Shown here: positions 16,574 through 25,617 of the stretch, one piece after another
Layout: every line of letters starts with the position of its first letter
Position numbering within the stretch: the first letter of the stretch is position 1
Assembly (NCBI RefSeq): GCF_000948975.2
Contig: NZ_CP059735.1
Span: 1,426,001-1,490,000, forward strand
Length of the DNA stretch: 64,000 bases
From: Thalassomonas actiniarum
Lineage (GTDB): Bacteria; Pseudomonadota; Gammaproteobacteria; Enterobacterales; Alteromonadaceae
Direction of reading: 5' to 3'
Position numbers and translations under genes: made by a program
Notes under the pieces: generated by a model
What the model saw: the letters and a program-made list of their open reading frames with translations, nothing else
Database searches by the model: none
What the model was told of the DNA's origin: nothing

Positions 16574-17821
16574 GTGGAAAATCTTGTAGAAATTGCCATC
16601 AAGGGTAAATCCGGCTGGTTTGAGCAGCGCTGCAGAAATGTAGTATTTAAGGTGCTTAAACAAATCAATTACGGCTCACTGGAAGTTATCGAAGGGCATA
16701 ATAAAACACAATTTGGTCAGTCGGCCGGGCAAATCGCGCCAGGGGACAGTGAGCAGGAGCTTAGCGCTAAACTTGTGGTACATGATCCCAGTATTTACCG
16801 GGATTTGGTGCTAAAAGGCAGTATCGGCGCCGGTGAAGCCTATATGGCGGGCAAGTGGTCTTCGCCGGACCTTACCGCCGTGATCCGTATTTTTGCCCGG
16901 GCGCAACAAATGACAGATCAGCTGGAAAGCGGTAAAAACTGGTTTAAACGTTTTCAGCTGGTTTTACTGCACTGGGCCAATCGCAATAATAAAGCCGGCG
17001 CCCAAAAGAATATCGCTGCCCACTATGATCTCGGCAATGAACTTTACAGCCGCTTTTTAGATCCGCAAATGATCTATTCTTCGGCCATATATCCCAAGCC
17101 ACAGGCAAGCTTATCCCAGGCCCAGCAACATAAACTTGAAACCATTTGTCAGCGGCTTGAGCTTAAAGAAGATGAGCATTTATTGGAAATCGGCAGCGGT
17201 TGGGGAGGGCTGGCAATATATGCGGCGCTCTATTACGGCTGTAAGGTAACCACCACCACGATTTCCCGGGAACAATATCAATATGCCCGCGAGCAGATAG
17301 ACAAGTTAGGACTAGGCGGACAAATTACCCTGCTGCAAAAAGACTACCGGGAGCTGACTGGGCAATATGACAAGCTGGTGTCGATAGAAATGATCGAAGC
17401 GGTTGGTTATGACTATCTGGAAAGTTTTTTTCGCCAGTGTAATTTAAGGTTAAAAAGCGGCGGTAAAATGCTGCTGCAGTCGATTACCATAGCGGATCAG
17501 CGTTTTGATTATTACCGCAACAATGTCGATTTTATTCAGCGTTATATTTTTCCCGGCGGTTTTTTGCCTTCGATCACCGAAATTGCCCGCCGCAGCCAAA
17601 TACATACCGATATGGTCATCGAGAAAATAGATGATATCGGTCTGCACTATGCAAAAACATTGGCTCATTGGCGTGAGCAATTTCTCGATTCCTGGCGGGA
17701 ATTAACCGAGCTTGGTTATGATGAAAACTTTAAGCGCCTGTGGCTGTATTATTTCGGCTATTGCGAAGGGGCCTTTTTAGAGCGTGCCATCAGTACGGTG
17801 CAGGTGGTTTTTCGTAAATAA
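16574..17821 (+). CDS. Cyclopropane-fatty-acyl-phospholipid synthase family methyltransferase
   Basis: A 415-residue S-adenosylmethionine-dependent methyltransferase acting on unsaturated acyl chains of membrane phospholipids. SAM motif LEIGSGWGGLAIYA at about residue 205, KLVSIEMIEAVGYDYL, the FIQRYIFPGGFLPS block and the end CEGAFLERAISTVQVVF are diagnostic. GTG at 16574 stands six bases after AGGGG, so it is preferred to the TTG at 16568 that would abut this site. Between the previous stop and this start is a six-codon ORF (16551-16571). Last gene of the ECF11-driven operon; the product may be cyclopropane or methylated fatty acid. Confidence 0.92.
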   Translation: MENLVEIAIKGKSGWFEQRCRNVVFKVLKQINYGSLEVIEGHNKTQFGQSAGQIAPGDSEQELSAKLVVHDPSIYRDLVLKGSIGAGEAYMAGKWSSPDLTAVIRIFARAQQMTDQLESGKNWFKRFQLVLLHWANRNNKAGAQKNIAAHYDLGNELYSRFLDPQMIYSSAIYPKPQASLSQAQQHKLETICQRLELKEDEHLLEIGSGWGGLAIYAALYYGCKVTTTTISREQYQYAREQIDKLGLGGQITLLQKDYRELTGQYDKLVSIEMIEAVGYDYLESFFRQCNLRLKSGGKMLLQSITIADQRFDYYRNNVDFIQRYIFPGGFLPSITEIARRSQIHTDMVIEKIDDIGLHYAKTLAHWREQFLDSWRELTELGYDENFKRLWLYYFGYCEGAFLERAISTVQVVFRK

Positions 17822-17880
17822 TTTTTGCCATTTTAAATAGCCAAAACATATGCTGCCTTGTAGAGGATAAACTGTAGGCG

Positions 17881-17913
17881 AAAAAAAACCTTAACATTGC
17901 TGTTAAGGTTTTT
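17881..17913. terminator. Bidirectional terminator between the CFA gene and the tRNA array
   Basis: Stem AAACCTTAACA / TGTTAAGGTTT (17886-17896, 17901-17911) with loop TTGC. The minus strand gets an 8-T tract, making it the end of the tRNA transcript; the plus strand has a shorter T-run for the CFA operon. Confidence 0.85.
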
Positions 17914-17928
17914 CTCTTCTTAAGAATA

Positions 17929-18004
17929 TGGTGCCTTGACCCGGAATCGAACCAGGGACACGAGGATTTTCAATCCTCTGCTCTACCGACTGAGCTATCA
18001 AGGC
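17929..18004 (-). tRNA. tRNA-Phe (GAA)
   Basis: 76 nt including encoded CCA. Cloverleaf with anticodon GAA in loop TTGAAAA, T-arm GGTTCGATTCC. Its acceptor stem is GCCTTGA/TCAAGGC, different from the other two Phe tRNAs in the window at two compensated base pairs. Last gene of a four-tRNA array. Confidence 0.97.
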
Positions 18005-18008
18005 GTTG

Positions 18009-18121
<113 letters not shown>

Positions 18122-18195
18122 GATATTTACTTTCTTAAAAGCTAAATATCTTGGCACCGAATCAATAACATCAACAATGCTACTAATTCTTAGAA

Positions 18196-18226
18196 GAAAA
18201 AAAGCTCTAACCTCAGGTTAGAGCTT
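18196..18226 (-). terminator. Terminator inside the tRNA array
   Basis: Minus strand: AAGCTCTAACC-TGA-GGTTAGAGCTT followed by seven T residues, between the two tRNA-Thr genes. It would separate a Phe-Thr transcript from the downstream Thr-Phe pair unless read through. Confidence 0.78.
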
Positions 18227-18227
18227 A

Positions 18228-18339
<112 letters not shown>

Positions 18340-18441
18340 AAATATCAGGTTTTTTATTTAAAAATAAGCTACCTAATATTTTGGCACCGAGTTAACGATT
18401 CTTTTTATTACTTGTCCAAGTAAAATCATCATCTCAAAATA

Positions 18442-18517
18442 TGGTGCCCAGACCCGGAATCGAACCAGGGACACGAGGATTTTCAATCCTCTGCTCTACC
18501 GACTGAGCTATCTGGGC
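18442..18517 (-). tRNA. tRNA-Phe (GAA), first gene of the array
   Basis: 76 nt with CCA; acceptor stem GCCCAGA/TCTGGGC, anticodon GAA. Same sequence type as the plus-strand tRNA-Phe at 27033-27108. Confidence 0.97.
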
Positions 18518-18552
18518 GTTGTCTTTTTGGCTTTGCCTTGAAGACGGGCGCT

Positions 18553-18581
18553 ATTAAACTGTTTTTCCTTTTTTCCGTCAA
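18553..18581 (-). promoter_or_regulatory. Sigma70 promoter of the tRNA array
   Basis: Minus strand: TTGACG (18576-18581), 17 bp, TTTAAT (18553-18558), then a GC-rich stretch GCGCCCG, the discriminator type of stringently controlled stable-RNA promoters. It lies 36 bp before the first tRNA. Confidence 0.82.
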
Positions 18582-18664
18582 CTGTTTTTTTTCAAAAAAT
18601 GTTTGTTCGCTGATTTTTTCAGCGCTTCGCTGCTTTTAAAAGCAAAAACACGGACACAAGGGGA

Positions 18665-18955
18665 TTAGGCGCTATATATGGTGTAGAGGCCAATCACAAT
18701 AAAACTGCCTCCCGCGATATAGGCGAGTATTTTTTCATTGATATAACCGGATAAAAAAGTGCCTGCCAATACGCCAAAGGCACTTGCCACCACTAAAGCG
18801 CAGGATGCGGAGGCAAACACCATCCACTTGCTGACATCTTTATCGGTGGCAAACAGCATAGTCGCCAGCTGGGTTTTATCCCCCAGTTCGGCAATAAACA
18901 CCGAGGCGAAAATGGTCAGGAACACTTTCCAGTCGAATGCGAGTACGAATGCCAT
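18665..18955 (-). CDS. Half-size TMEM165/GDT1 (UPF0016) family protein
   Basis: A 96-residue membrane protein with three predicted helices and the hallmark ELGDKTQLAT motif (about residues 23-32). Family proteins export Mn2+ or exchange Ca2+/Mn2+ for protons and usually carry two such repeats (about 190 residues). This one has a single repeat and must pair with itself or a partner. No second repeat gene is adjacent. It follows yggX by 12 bp on the same strand, so the operon mutY-yggX-GDT1 would join DNA repair, iron protection and probably manganese homeostasis. Confidence 0.88.
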   Translation of the reverse strand: MAFVLAFDWKVFLTIFASVFIAELGDKTQLATMLFATDKDVSKWMVFASASCALVVASAFGVLAGTFLSGYINEKILAYIAGGSFIVIGLYTIYSA

Positions 18956-18967
18956 TTATTTTACTGC

Positions 18968-19240
18968 CTACTTCTCGGGTGGAGTATAACCTTCGATTTC
19001 CGGCTCTTTGCCTTCAAACAAATATTCAACCATGGCCTTTTCTAAAAAGGCGCGGTCATCCGGGTTCATCATGTTCATTTTCTTTTCATTGATCAGCATG
19101 GTTTGTTTTTTCTGCCAGTTTCCCCAGGCTTCTTTACCTATGTTGTCAAAGATACGTTTACCGATCTCACCCGGATAAAGTTGAAAGTCCAGGCCCTGAT
19201 CTTCTTTTTGGAGGTTTTGGCAAAAAACTGTGCGGCTCAT
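18968..19240 (-). CDS. yggX: Probable Fe(2+)-trafficking protein YggX
   Basis: A 90-residue cytosolic protein, normal for the family. [19 protein letters not shown] at the N-terminus includes the conserved Cys7, and [17 protein letters not shown] is diagnostic. YggX protects Fe-S proteins and limits oxidative damage, apparently by handling labile iron. It lies downstream of mutY as in E. coli, 66 bp apart, followed closely by the GDT1-type gene. Confidence 0.96.
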   Translation of the reverse strand: MSRTVFCQNLQKEDQGLDFQLYPGEIGKRIFDNIGKEAWGNWQKKQTMLINEKKMNMMNPDDRAFLEKAMVEYLFEGKEPEIEGYTPPEK

Positions 19241-19306
19241 AATAATGTCTCTTCTGTTTGTACTAAATGTGATTTCGTTATCGCTCTGCTTTTATCGTTC
19301 AGCTTT

Positions 19307-20380
19307 TTAGGGCTCTAGCAGGGTAATTAACTTTTGTGTTGAGGCGGCAAAGCCAACCGACGCCTGTGCGTGTAGATCATACCATTGTTGCTGGCAATTT
19401 TCGTTGATTTCTTGTGCCAAAAGCTGTTGGCAATCCACCACCAGCGGCTGAATATCCAAATGAAAATGGCTGAAGGTATGACGAAACGGGGTTAATTCCT
19501 GGCTGGTCTTTATTTCCAGGTTTAATGATTGCATTAATTGCGGCAATTCATCCATATGGGAAACCTCAAGAAAACACCACAGGCCTCCCCAGATACCTGC
19601 GGGGGGGCGTTTTTCCATTAATACCCTGTGTTCTATCCTGGGGATCACCATAATAGTGGATTTTTCCGGGATTTTTTTCTTGGGTTTCTTTTGCGGATAA
19701 TTGGCCTGTTCATTTCCGGCATAGGCCAGACAGCCGGATACCAGCGGGCAATTTTCACAATCTGGTTTGGAGCGGGTGCATATAAGCGAGCCGATATCCA
19801 TCATCGCCTGGTTAAATTGCGCCACCCCTTCTTTTGGCGTTAGCGCTTCGCTTACCGGCCAGAGTTTCTTTTCATAACTTGCCTGGCCGTTGTAACCGTC
19901 TATGGTATAACACCTGGCTAAGACTCGTTTTACATTACCGTCTAATATCGCATGGTGCTTGTTCAGTGCCAGGGAGAGAATGGCGCCGGCGGTGGAAAGG
20001 CCGATGCCGGGCAGGGCCACTACTTCTTCTATTGTTTCGGGAAATTTCCCCTGATACTGCTCGGCAACTATTTTTGCTGCTTTATGCAGGTTACGGGCGC
20101 GGGCGTAATAACCCAGGCCGGTCCAGTGATGTAATACCGCATCTTCATCAGCCTGGGCTAATGCCGTTATGGTCGGAAAACTCTCCATAAATCTCTGGTA
20201 ATAAGGGATAACCGTGGTTACCTGGGTTTGCTGCAGCATAACCTCAGATATCCACACGCGATATGGGGTTTTATTTTGTTGCCAGGGCAGGTGCTTTCTG
20301 CCCTGGCGCTGATACCAGTCAAGTACTTGCCGGCTAAATAACTGGGCCGATTTGGCCGATAGGGTAATTTCATTTGTCAT
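19307..20380 (-). CDS. mutY: Adenine DNA glycosylase
   Basis: A 357-residue base excision repair enzyme removing adenine mispaired with 8-oxoguanine. Catalytic Glu in [10 protein letters not shown] (about residue 50), helix-hairpin-helix [15 protein letters not shown], catalytic Asp in [12 protein letters not shown], and the [4Fe-4S] ligands [17 protein letters not shown] (Cys-x6-Cys-x2-Cys-x5-Cys). The C-terminal third (about 235-357) is the NUDIX-like 8-oxoG recognition domain with GIWGGLWCF. Divergent from yggL-trmB, reproducing a gene neighbourhood known from E. coli with the order of yggL and trmB exchanged. Confidence 0.97.
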   Translation of the reverse strand: MTNEITLSAKSAQLFSRQVLDWYQRQGRKHLPWQQNKTPYRVWISEVMLQQTQVTTVIPYYQRFMESFPTITALAQADEDAVLHHWTGLGYYARARNLHKAAKIVAEQYQGKFPETIEEVVALPGIGLSTAGAILSLALNKHHAILDGNVKRVLARCYTIDGYNGQASYEKKLWPVSEALTPKEGVAQFNQAMMDIGSLICTRSKPDCENCPLVSGCLAYAGNEQANYPQKKPKKKIPEKSTIMVIPRIEHRVLMEKRPPAGIWGGLWCFLEVSHMDELPQLMQSLNLEIKTSQELTPFRHTFSHFHLDIQPLVVDCQQLLAQEINENCQQQWYDLHAQASVGFAASTQKLITLLEP

Positions 20381-20516
20381 AACGGGGGCAGTGTAACCAA
20401 ATTAAAACCCCCTCACAATCTTAGTCGTCGCTATTGCCTGATTTTCCTTGGCAAAGTGTTGTTTTCCCTCTATGCTCTCGTTTTGAAAAAAAGTGAATAT
20501 CTTTTGGAGAAACAGC

Positions 20517-20855
20517 ATGAAGGTCAATGCAAAGAACCGTAACCGTCGCCTGCGTAAAAAGTTACATGTCGATGAATTTCAGGAATTAGGTTTTGATGTT
20601 GCCTGGAAATTAAAAGAAGGCACAGATAGTGAAGCCATCGACAGTTTTATTGATAAATTCTTTGCCGAGGTTATCGAGCCTAATGGTTTAGGTTTTGGCG
20701 GTGAGGGAGACTTGATCTGGCATGGTTTAATTTGTACGCAAAAATTGGGCAAATGCACCGAAGAGCACAGAACCACCGTTGAAAACTGGTTAAATAACAA
20801 TGGTGTTGAATCAGTTTCCGTCAGTGAACTTTATGATGTTTGGTGGGCGGAGTAA
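20517..20855 (+). CDS. yggL: YggL family ribosome-associated protein (DUF469)
   Basis: A 112-residue DUF469 protein. The basic start KVNAKNRNRRLRKKLHVDEF, ELGFDVAWKL, and the GLGFGGEGDLIWHGLICT block are characteristic; YggL has been described as a 50S-binding protein. ATG at 20517 follows GGAGAAACAGC and is preferred to the upstream frame start at 20493. It is the first gene of a plus-strand pair with trmB, divergent from mutY. Confidence 0.93.
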   Translation: MKVNAKNRNRRLRKKLHVDEFQELGFDVAWKLKEGTDSEAIDSFIDKFFAEVIEPNGLGFGGEGDLIWHGLICTQKLGKCTEEHRTTVENWLNNNGVESVSVSELYDVWWAE

Positions 20856-20946
20856 TCCTGAGGCATTTTTTATGTCCGGAACATTTGAGTTTCGTTCAAG
20901 AAACCCGGATAATACCGCCCCCAAAATTTATCATTCATGAAGCGTT

Positions 20947-21696
20947 ATGACGGAAAAAGCACAACAACCTGAGAGCAAAAACAGGCATAAAACAGTAGAG
21001 CAGGCCGAGCAGGAAGGTAAGTATATTCGTAAGGTTCGCAGTTTTGTTAAGCGCGAAGGCCGGTTAACAAATGCGCAGGGCAGGGCACTGGAGTTACACT
21101 GGGATACTATGGGACTTAATCATAGCGATGGTATGATAGATCCCAAGGCTTTGTTTGCGAATGACAATCCGGTTGTGCTGGAAATCGGTTTCGGCATGGG
21201 TAAGTCCTTGGTGGAAATGGCCAAAAATGCCCCTGAATTAAATTTCATCGGTATTGAGGTGCATCGTCCCGGTGTTGGCGCTTGTATTGCTTTGGCACAG
21301 GAGCAAGAAGTAACCAACCTGAAGGTTTACGAGCATGACGCCATTGAAATTCTCGCCGACTGTATTCCCGATAGCGTGTTAACCACAGTACAGCTGTTTT
21401 TCCCGGATCCCTGGCATAAGAAAAAACACCATAAGCGCCGTATCGTTCAGCCTGAATTTGTTGAAACCATACGCCAGAAGCTAAAAGTGGGTGGTGTTTT
21501 TCATATGGCAACCGATTGGGAAAATTATGCCGAGTGTATGCTTGAAGACATGAGCAGCGCCCCGGGTTACCAGAATCTTTCACAAACGAAAGATTATGTG
21601 CCCCGTCCTGATTCAAGGCCTTTAACCAAGTTTGAGAACCGCGGTCAGCGCTTGGGACATGGTGTCTGGGACCTTCAGTTTAAAAGAATTGATTAA
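20947..21696 (+). CDS. trmB: tRNA (guanine-N7-)-methyltransferase
   Basis: A 249-residue SAM-dependent enzyme methylating G46 in the tRNA variable loop. SAM motif [15 protein letters not shown] at about residues 79-93, [19 protein letters not shown] (active-site block, about 151-169) and the end [19 protein letters not shown] are diagnostic. The first about 40 residues are a charged extension usual in gammaproteobacteria. Ends with an intrinsic terminator. Confidence 0.97.
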   Translation: MTEKAQQPESKNRHKTVEQAEQEGKYIRKVRSFVKREGRLTNAQGRALELHWDTMGLNHSDGMIDPKALFANDNPVVLEIGFGMGKSLVEMAKNAPELNFIGIEVHRPGVGACIALAQEQEVTNLKVYEHDAIEILADCIPDSVLTTVQLFFPDPWHKKKHHKRRIVQPEFVETIRQKLKVGGVFHMATDWENYAECMLEDMSSAPGYQNLSQTKDYVPRPDSRPLTKFENRGQRLGHGVWDLQFKRID

Positions 21697-21712
21697 TCGC
21701 TTTTCAAGCAGA

Positions 21713-21742
21713 CAAAAAACGCATGCCTGGCATGCGTTTTTT
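21713..21742 (+). terminator. Rho-independent terminator of trmB
   Basis: ACGCATGC-CTG-GCATGCGT flanked by an A-run and a T-run, 17 bp after the stop codon; may act in both directions. Confidence 0.85.
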
Positions 21743-21883
21743 GATCAACCATAAGTGCTGTTGCAGAATGGCCGGAGAGAGCGTAAAGGTTATGTGCTGT
21801 GATATGAGTTATTTATTGCCAGACTCTTGTATCTCTTGATAACGTTTGAGCAGGTGTTTTCTACTCCTGGCCGTATTATTCCT

Positions 21884-22252
21884 TTATTGGGCGCTTTTTC
21901 CTGTGAATAAGACATGGGCTTCAACATGAAACAAATGCTGACTGTTGCGCCAGTTGCCCGATTGTTTTAACCAGCTTTCATCAATAATTTCACGGTTAAG
22001 GGCCGCCTGTAAAATCCTGCTTTTATACTGGCACCAGTAGTAGATAGTCGCTTGCTGATGGGCTTCATTATTAGGAAAAAGCTCGCTTCTGGTTTCATTT
22101 AATTCATCTATGATGTGCTGGACCACCTTAGGCTTGATTTCCTGCTCTAAGGTTTGCTTAAACCGGGTAAACTTTTTGGCTCTCAACAGTTGATATATAA
22201 GCCAGGCCAATGCCCCAAGGGCAAGAACTGCCAATATTAGGATAACTTCCAC
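21884..22252 (-). CDS. DUF2489 protein
   Basis: A protein of about 122 residues with one N-terminal membrane helix (VEVILILAVLALGALAWLIY) and a cytosolic helical part including HIIDELNETRSELFP, AHQQATIYYWCQYKSRILQA, matching DUF2489. The frame extends to an ATG at 22294, but GTG at 22252 has GGAAG seven bases before it and puts the helix directly at the N-terminus. Function unknown; often near trmB/mutY or engB genes in gammaproteobacteria. Confidence 0.75.
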   Translation of the reverse strand: MEVILILAVLALGALAWLIYQLLRAKKFTRFKQTLEQEIKPKVVQHIIDELNETRSELFPNNEAHQQATIYYWCQYKSRILQAALNREIIDESWLKQSGNWRNSQHLFHVEAHVLFTGKSAQ

Positions 22253-22440
22253 AGTAAAACTTCCAAATTGATACGCTTTGCTATACCCATGCATAATAAC
22301 AGCAGGCGGGGGATTGCGCTAACACAGAGTGAGTGAGAAAGAGCATTAACTTGCTCAATAAAGGTTAATTGTGCAATGTCTGGCTGCATTTTGCACTTGC
22401 TTGGGTATATAATGCCCTGTGCAATTTTAGGAAAGTAATT

Positions 22441-23109
22441 ATGACCATAGTATATAAAACAAGAACACAGCTGGTGGTTGAAACCCTCAGAGAAAAAATA
22501 CTCAGTGGTGAAATTAAAGCCGGGCAGCCATTACGTCAGGCGGCCTTAGCTGAGGAATTAAATGTTAGCCGTATTCCCGTGCGCGAAGCATTATTGCAAT
22601 TGGAAGGGGAAGGCTTAGTTGTTTTTGAGCCCCATAAGGGCGCCACGGCTACCGAGCTCAATGTCGAGCAGGTAGATGAGCTGTTTGAGCTCAGGGCAAT
22701 GCTAGAGTCGGATTTACTGGCGGCTTCTATTCCTAATTTAACCGAAGAAACACTGGAGCAGGCGGGGGTCTTATTGCACCAGCTGGGGCAGGCGCTGGGC
22801 AAGGAAAATGCGGTTAATACCTGGAGCGAGCTTAATTCAAATTACCATAATTGCTTGTATTCCGGCGCTAAACGTCCGCAAACCCAAGATCTGGTGAATA
22901 CCTTAAATAAAAATGCCGATCGTTATATCCGTATGCACTTGTTATGGGCCGGTGGTATTTCAAAAGCCGAATCAGAACATAATGAACTCTATATGCTTTG
23001 TAAAGAAAAACAAACGGAAAAAGCCATTGCCGTATTGAAACAGCATATTTTAGGCTCCCGTGACGAAATCAAAGAGTTTTTATTAAGCAGAGAGACAGCA
23101 AACTCTTAA
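22441..23109 (+). CDS. GntR-family transcriptional regulator (FadR/FCD type)
   Basis: A 222-residue regulator. Winged helix at about residues 8-70: REKILSGEIKAGQPLRQAAL, then ELNVSRIPVREALLQLEGEG, which is the GntR recognition signature. The C-terminal all-helical FCD effector domain has ELFELRAMLESDLLAAS and HNELYMLCK, with histidines that may bind metal. ATG at 22441 after AGGAAAG is the real start; a TATAAT at 22408-22413 overlaps the longer frame, which would start inside the promoter. Its target is not evident; the SulP transporter follows 270 bp later on the same strand. Confidence 0.88.
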   Translation: MTIVYKTRTQLVVETLREKILSGEIKAGQPLRQAALAEELNVSRIPVREALLQLEGEGLVVFEPHKGATATELNVEQVDELFELRAMLESDLLAASIPNLTEETLEQAGVLLHQLGQALGKENAVNTWSELNSNYHNCLYSGAKRPQTQDLVNTLNKNADRYIRMHLLWAGGISKAESEHNELYMLCKEKQTEKAIAVLKQHILGSRDEIKEFLLSRETANS

Positions 23110-23379
23110 CTATCAATGCTTTACGCTGTTTTCACTGTTGTTGTATTATTAAGCTGTTATTGACTTTACTCATGACAGCCTATAGTATTCCCGCCCTCTA
23201 AAAACCCGAAAACAAGCCTTTAATACCTCTATTTACTTTACTAGCCTATTCTTAAGGTTATTAAAAAATAGAGGCGAGGCTGTCTGTTATCCTGTTGCCA
23301 GGTTTAATCGCTGCTCAGCCGGATAATCAGTCGTTTTTCACCTATAGTACCTTGTACTTTTAAATTACATGAGATAGTG

Positions 23380-24936
23380 ATGTTTGAATTACATGCAAGT
23401 AAAGTATCTAACCTGAAGAACGATGTTCTCTCGGGCCTTACCGTTGCCCTTGCTTTGGTTCCCGAAGCGGTAGCCTTTGCCTTTGTGGCCGGTGTTGAGC
23501 CCCTGGTGGGGTTATATGCCGCCTTTATGGTGGGTTTGATCACCGCCGCCATAGGTGGTCGTCCGGGAATGATCTCCGGTGCTACCGGTGCCATGGCCGT
23601 TGTTATGGTGAGCCTGGTTGCGATACACGGGGTTGAATACCTGTTTGCCACTGTGGTGCTTACCGGGGTAATTCAAATATTGGCGGGGGTGTTTAAACTC
23701 GGTAAGTTTATCCGCCTGGTGCCGCACCCGGTGATGCTCGGTTTTGTTAATGGCCTGGCAATCGTTATTTTCCTGGCTCAGCTGGGTCAGTTTAAAGTCA
23801 CCAATGATGCCGGTGAGCTGGTGTGGATGCAGGGCAGTCAGTTGTTTACCATGGCCGGCTTGATTGTGTTGACTATGGCGATTATTCACTTTTTGCCGAA
23901 ATTAACCAAAGCCGTGCCTTCTTCACTGGTGGCTATTGTGGTGGTGACGGTATTGGTACAGAGTTTAGGCTTAGATGCCCGTACTGTAGTTGACTTTGTC
24001 CGTGACATGACCAATGATCCGGCGGCTTCAATAGCCGGCGGTTTACCCGAGTTTGCTATTCCCCAGGTACCTTTCAACCTGGAAACTTTTAAAATTATCT
24101 TACCTTTTGCCCTGGTACTTGCCGCAATCGGTTTGATTGAATCACTATTAACCCTGACCCTGATTGATGAACTGACCGGAACCCGCGGACGCGGTAACCG
24201 TGAATGTATTGCCCAGGGGGTCGCCAACACCACTACCGGGTTCTTTGGCGGTATGGGCGGTTGTGCCATGATCGGCCAGTCGATGATCAATGTTAACTCC
24301 GGCGGTCGTGGCCGGGCATCCGGTATCACAGCGGCATTAGCTTTACTTTGCTTTATTTTGTTTGCTTCCGGCTTGATTGAACAAATACCGCTGGCAGCCC
24401 TTGTCGGCGTCATGTTTATTGTTGTGATCGGTACCTTCGAATGGTCAAGCTTCCGTATCCTTAACAAGGTGCCAAAAGCCGATGCTTTCGTGATCATCCT
24501 GGTATCGGGCGTTACCGTGGCCACCGACTTAGCGATAGCGGTAGTGGTCGGGGTTATCGTTTCCGCGCTGGTATTTGCCTGGGAGCATGCCAAACATATT
24601 ATTGTTAACCGCACGGTTGATGACAAAGGTTCAACGGTATACGAAGTTAACGGTCCGTTATTTTTCGGCTCTGTCAGCAACTTTTTAGAGCAGTTTGAAA
24701 TGGATAAGGACAGCGATGATGTTATTGTCGAATTTAAAAATGCCCGTGTTGCCGATCATTCTGCGATTGAAGCCATAGACACTTTGGCGGAAAGATATTT
24801 GTCGCGGAATAAAACCATGCACTTAAGACATTTAAGCCCAGAGTGCCGTCAGCTGATGAAAAAAGCAGGCAATCTGGTGGAAGTGAATGTCATTGAAGAT
24901 CCCGATTATCATATTGCCACTGATAAGTTAGCTTAA
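23380..24936 (+). CDS. SulP family inorganic anion transporter
   Basis: A 518-residue inner membrane transporter with about 12-14 helices and a C-terminal STAS domain. The first helix [33 protein letters not shown], and [19 protein letters not shown] (about residues 287-305) are typical for SulP/SLC26 carriers of sulfate, bicarbonate or other anions. The STAS domain (about 420-510) has [20 protein letters not shown]. Start at ATG 23380, with GTG one codon earlier. Bicarbonate or sulfate cannot be distinguished by eye. It has its own terminator at 25001-25038. Confidence 0.92.
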   Translation: MFELHASKVSNLKNDVLSGLTVALALVPEAVAFAFVAGVEPLVGLYAAFMVGLITAAIGGRPGMISGATGAMAVVMVSLVAIHGVEYLFATVVLTGVIQILAGVFKLGKFIRLVPHPVMLGFVNGLAIVIFLAQLGQFKVTNDAGELVWMQGSQLFTMAGLIVLTMAIIHFLPKLTKAVPSSLVAIVVVTVLVQSLGLDARTVVDFVRDMTNDPAASIAGGLPEFAIPQVPFNLETFKIILPFALVLAAIGLIESLLTLTLIDELTGTRGRGNRECIAQGVANTTTGFFGGMGGCAMIGQSMINVNSGGRGRASGITAALALLCFILFASGLIEQIPLAALVGVMFIVVIGTFEWSSFRILNKVPKADAFVIILVSGVTVATDLAIAVVVGVIVSALVFAWEHAKHIIVNRTVDDKGSTVYEVNGPLFFGSVSNFLEQFEMDKDSDDVIVEFKNARVADHSAIEAIDTLAERYLSRNKTMHLRHLSPECRQLMKKAGNLVEVNVIEDPDYHIATDKLA

Positions 24937-25000
24937 TATCTCAAGCTTTAATCCGGGGGATAAATCCCCGGATAGGCTGAGGTTAATCATCTTTAAATAA

Positions 25001-25038
25001 AACGTCGATAAGGTATACTTTTCTTATCGGCGTTTTTT
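25001..25038 (+). terminator. Rho-independent terminator after the SulP gene
   Basis: AACGTCGATAAG / CTTATCGGCGTT stem with one G-T pair, followed by seven T residues. Confidence 0.8.
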
Positions 25039-25061
25039 TATTCTTGAACAGCACTATAAAT

Positions 25062-25484
25062 ATGCAACTTGAGTTTTTTGATGTTCCCAGCCCCTGTATC
25101 GGCGTGTGTCAGACAGATGATAAAGGTTACTGTCTGGGTTGTATGCGCACCCGGGAGGAACGTCAGGGCTGGTTAAGCTTAAGTTGCGCTGACCGGCAAA
25201 AGGTGATCAAAAGGTGCCGGCAAAGAAAAAGGCGCCGGGATAATGCCAATAAACCTAAAATGCCTGCTGAAGAAGTGGTTATTGTACAGCACTCCTTACT
25301 CGATCCTCCGGATAACGCTGATCTTGATAGCTCAAATCTTAATCGCAATAAGTCTGAGCAAGAGATAAGTAAAAGTGCTTTACCGGAAAATAACGCTCAT
25401 GACAAAAGCAGGGAAAAGCAAACGGCTCAGGACAATCAACTGGCAATTGAAAATGATATGGATTTCAGTGATTTCGAGTTGTAA
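25062..25484 (+). CDS. DUF1289 protein with long acidic tail
   Basis: A 140-residue protein. The N-terminal 55 residues are a DUF1289 module: PSPCIGVCQTDDKGYCLGCMRT carries four cysteines in the C-x3-C-x7-C-x2-C arrangement, presumed to bind a metal or Fe-S centre, then EERQGWLSLS. The remaining about 85 residues are low-complexity, rich in Asp, Asn, Lys and Glu, probably disordered; family members are normally 60-90 residues, so the tail is unusual. ATG at 25062 is preferred because the motif follows; TTG at 25044 is an alternative. Neither has a clear ribosome binding site. Confidence 0.82.
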   Translation: MQLEFFDVPSPCIGVCQTDDKGYCLGCMRTREERQGWLSLSCADRQKVIKRCRQRKRRRDNANKPKMPAEEVVIVQHSLLDPPDNADLDSSNLNRNKSEQEISKSALPENNAHDKSREKQTAQDNQLAIENDMDFSDFEL

Positions 25485-25553
25485 TTTATCGGCTCTGTAA
25501 CCTTCAACTATCTCTAGCTAAGTTACCCCTATATTCACCCTTTCTTTGTGGCA

Positions 25554-25588
25554 TAAAAAAACCAGCTACGTCGAATCGGCGTAGCTGG
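25554..25588 (-). terminator. Rho-independent terminator of the yceI operon
   Basis: Minus strand: CCAGCTACG-(9 nt)-CGTAGCTGG followed by a T-run, 30 bp past the YceI stop. Confidence 0.85.
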
Positions 25589-25617
25589 CGGAAAAAGAGA
25601 TGAATAGCTAGCGGGTT

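Noticed and set aside
23226..23274. Inverted repeat CCTCTATTT / AAATAGAGG before the SulP gene
   Set aside because: Arms are short and AT-rich with a 31-bp gap; it may be chance.
23886..24680. Long antisense frame (264 codons) inside the SulP gene
   Set aside because: Composition is that of a reverse-complement shadow of membrane helices; the plus-strand gene is complete and clear.
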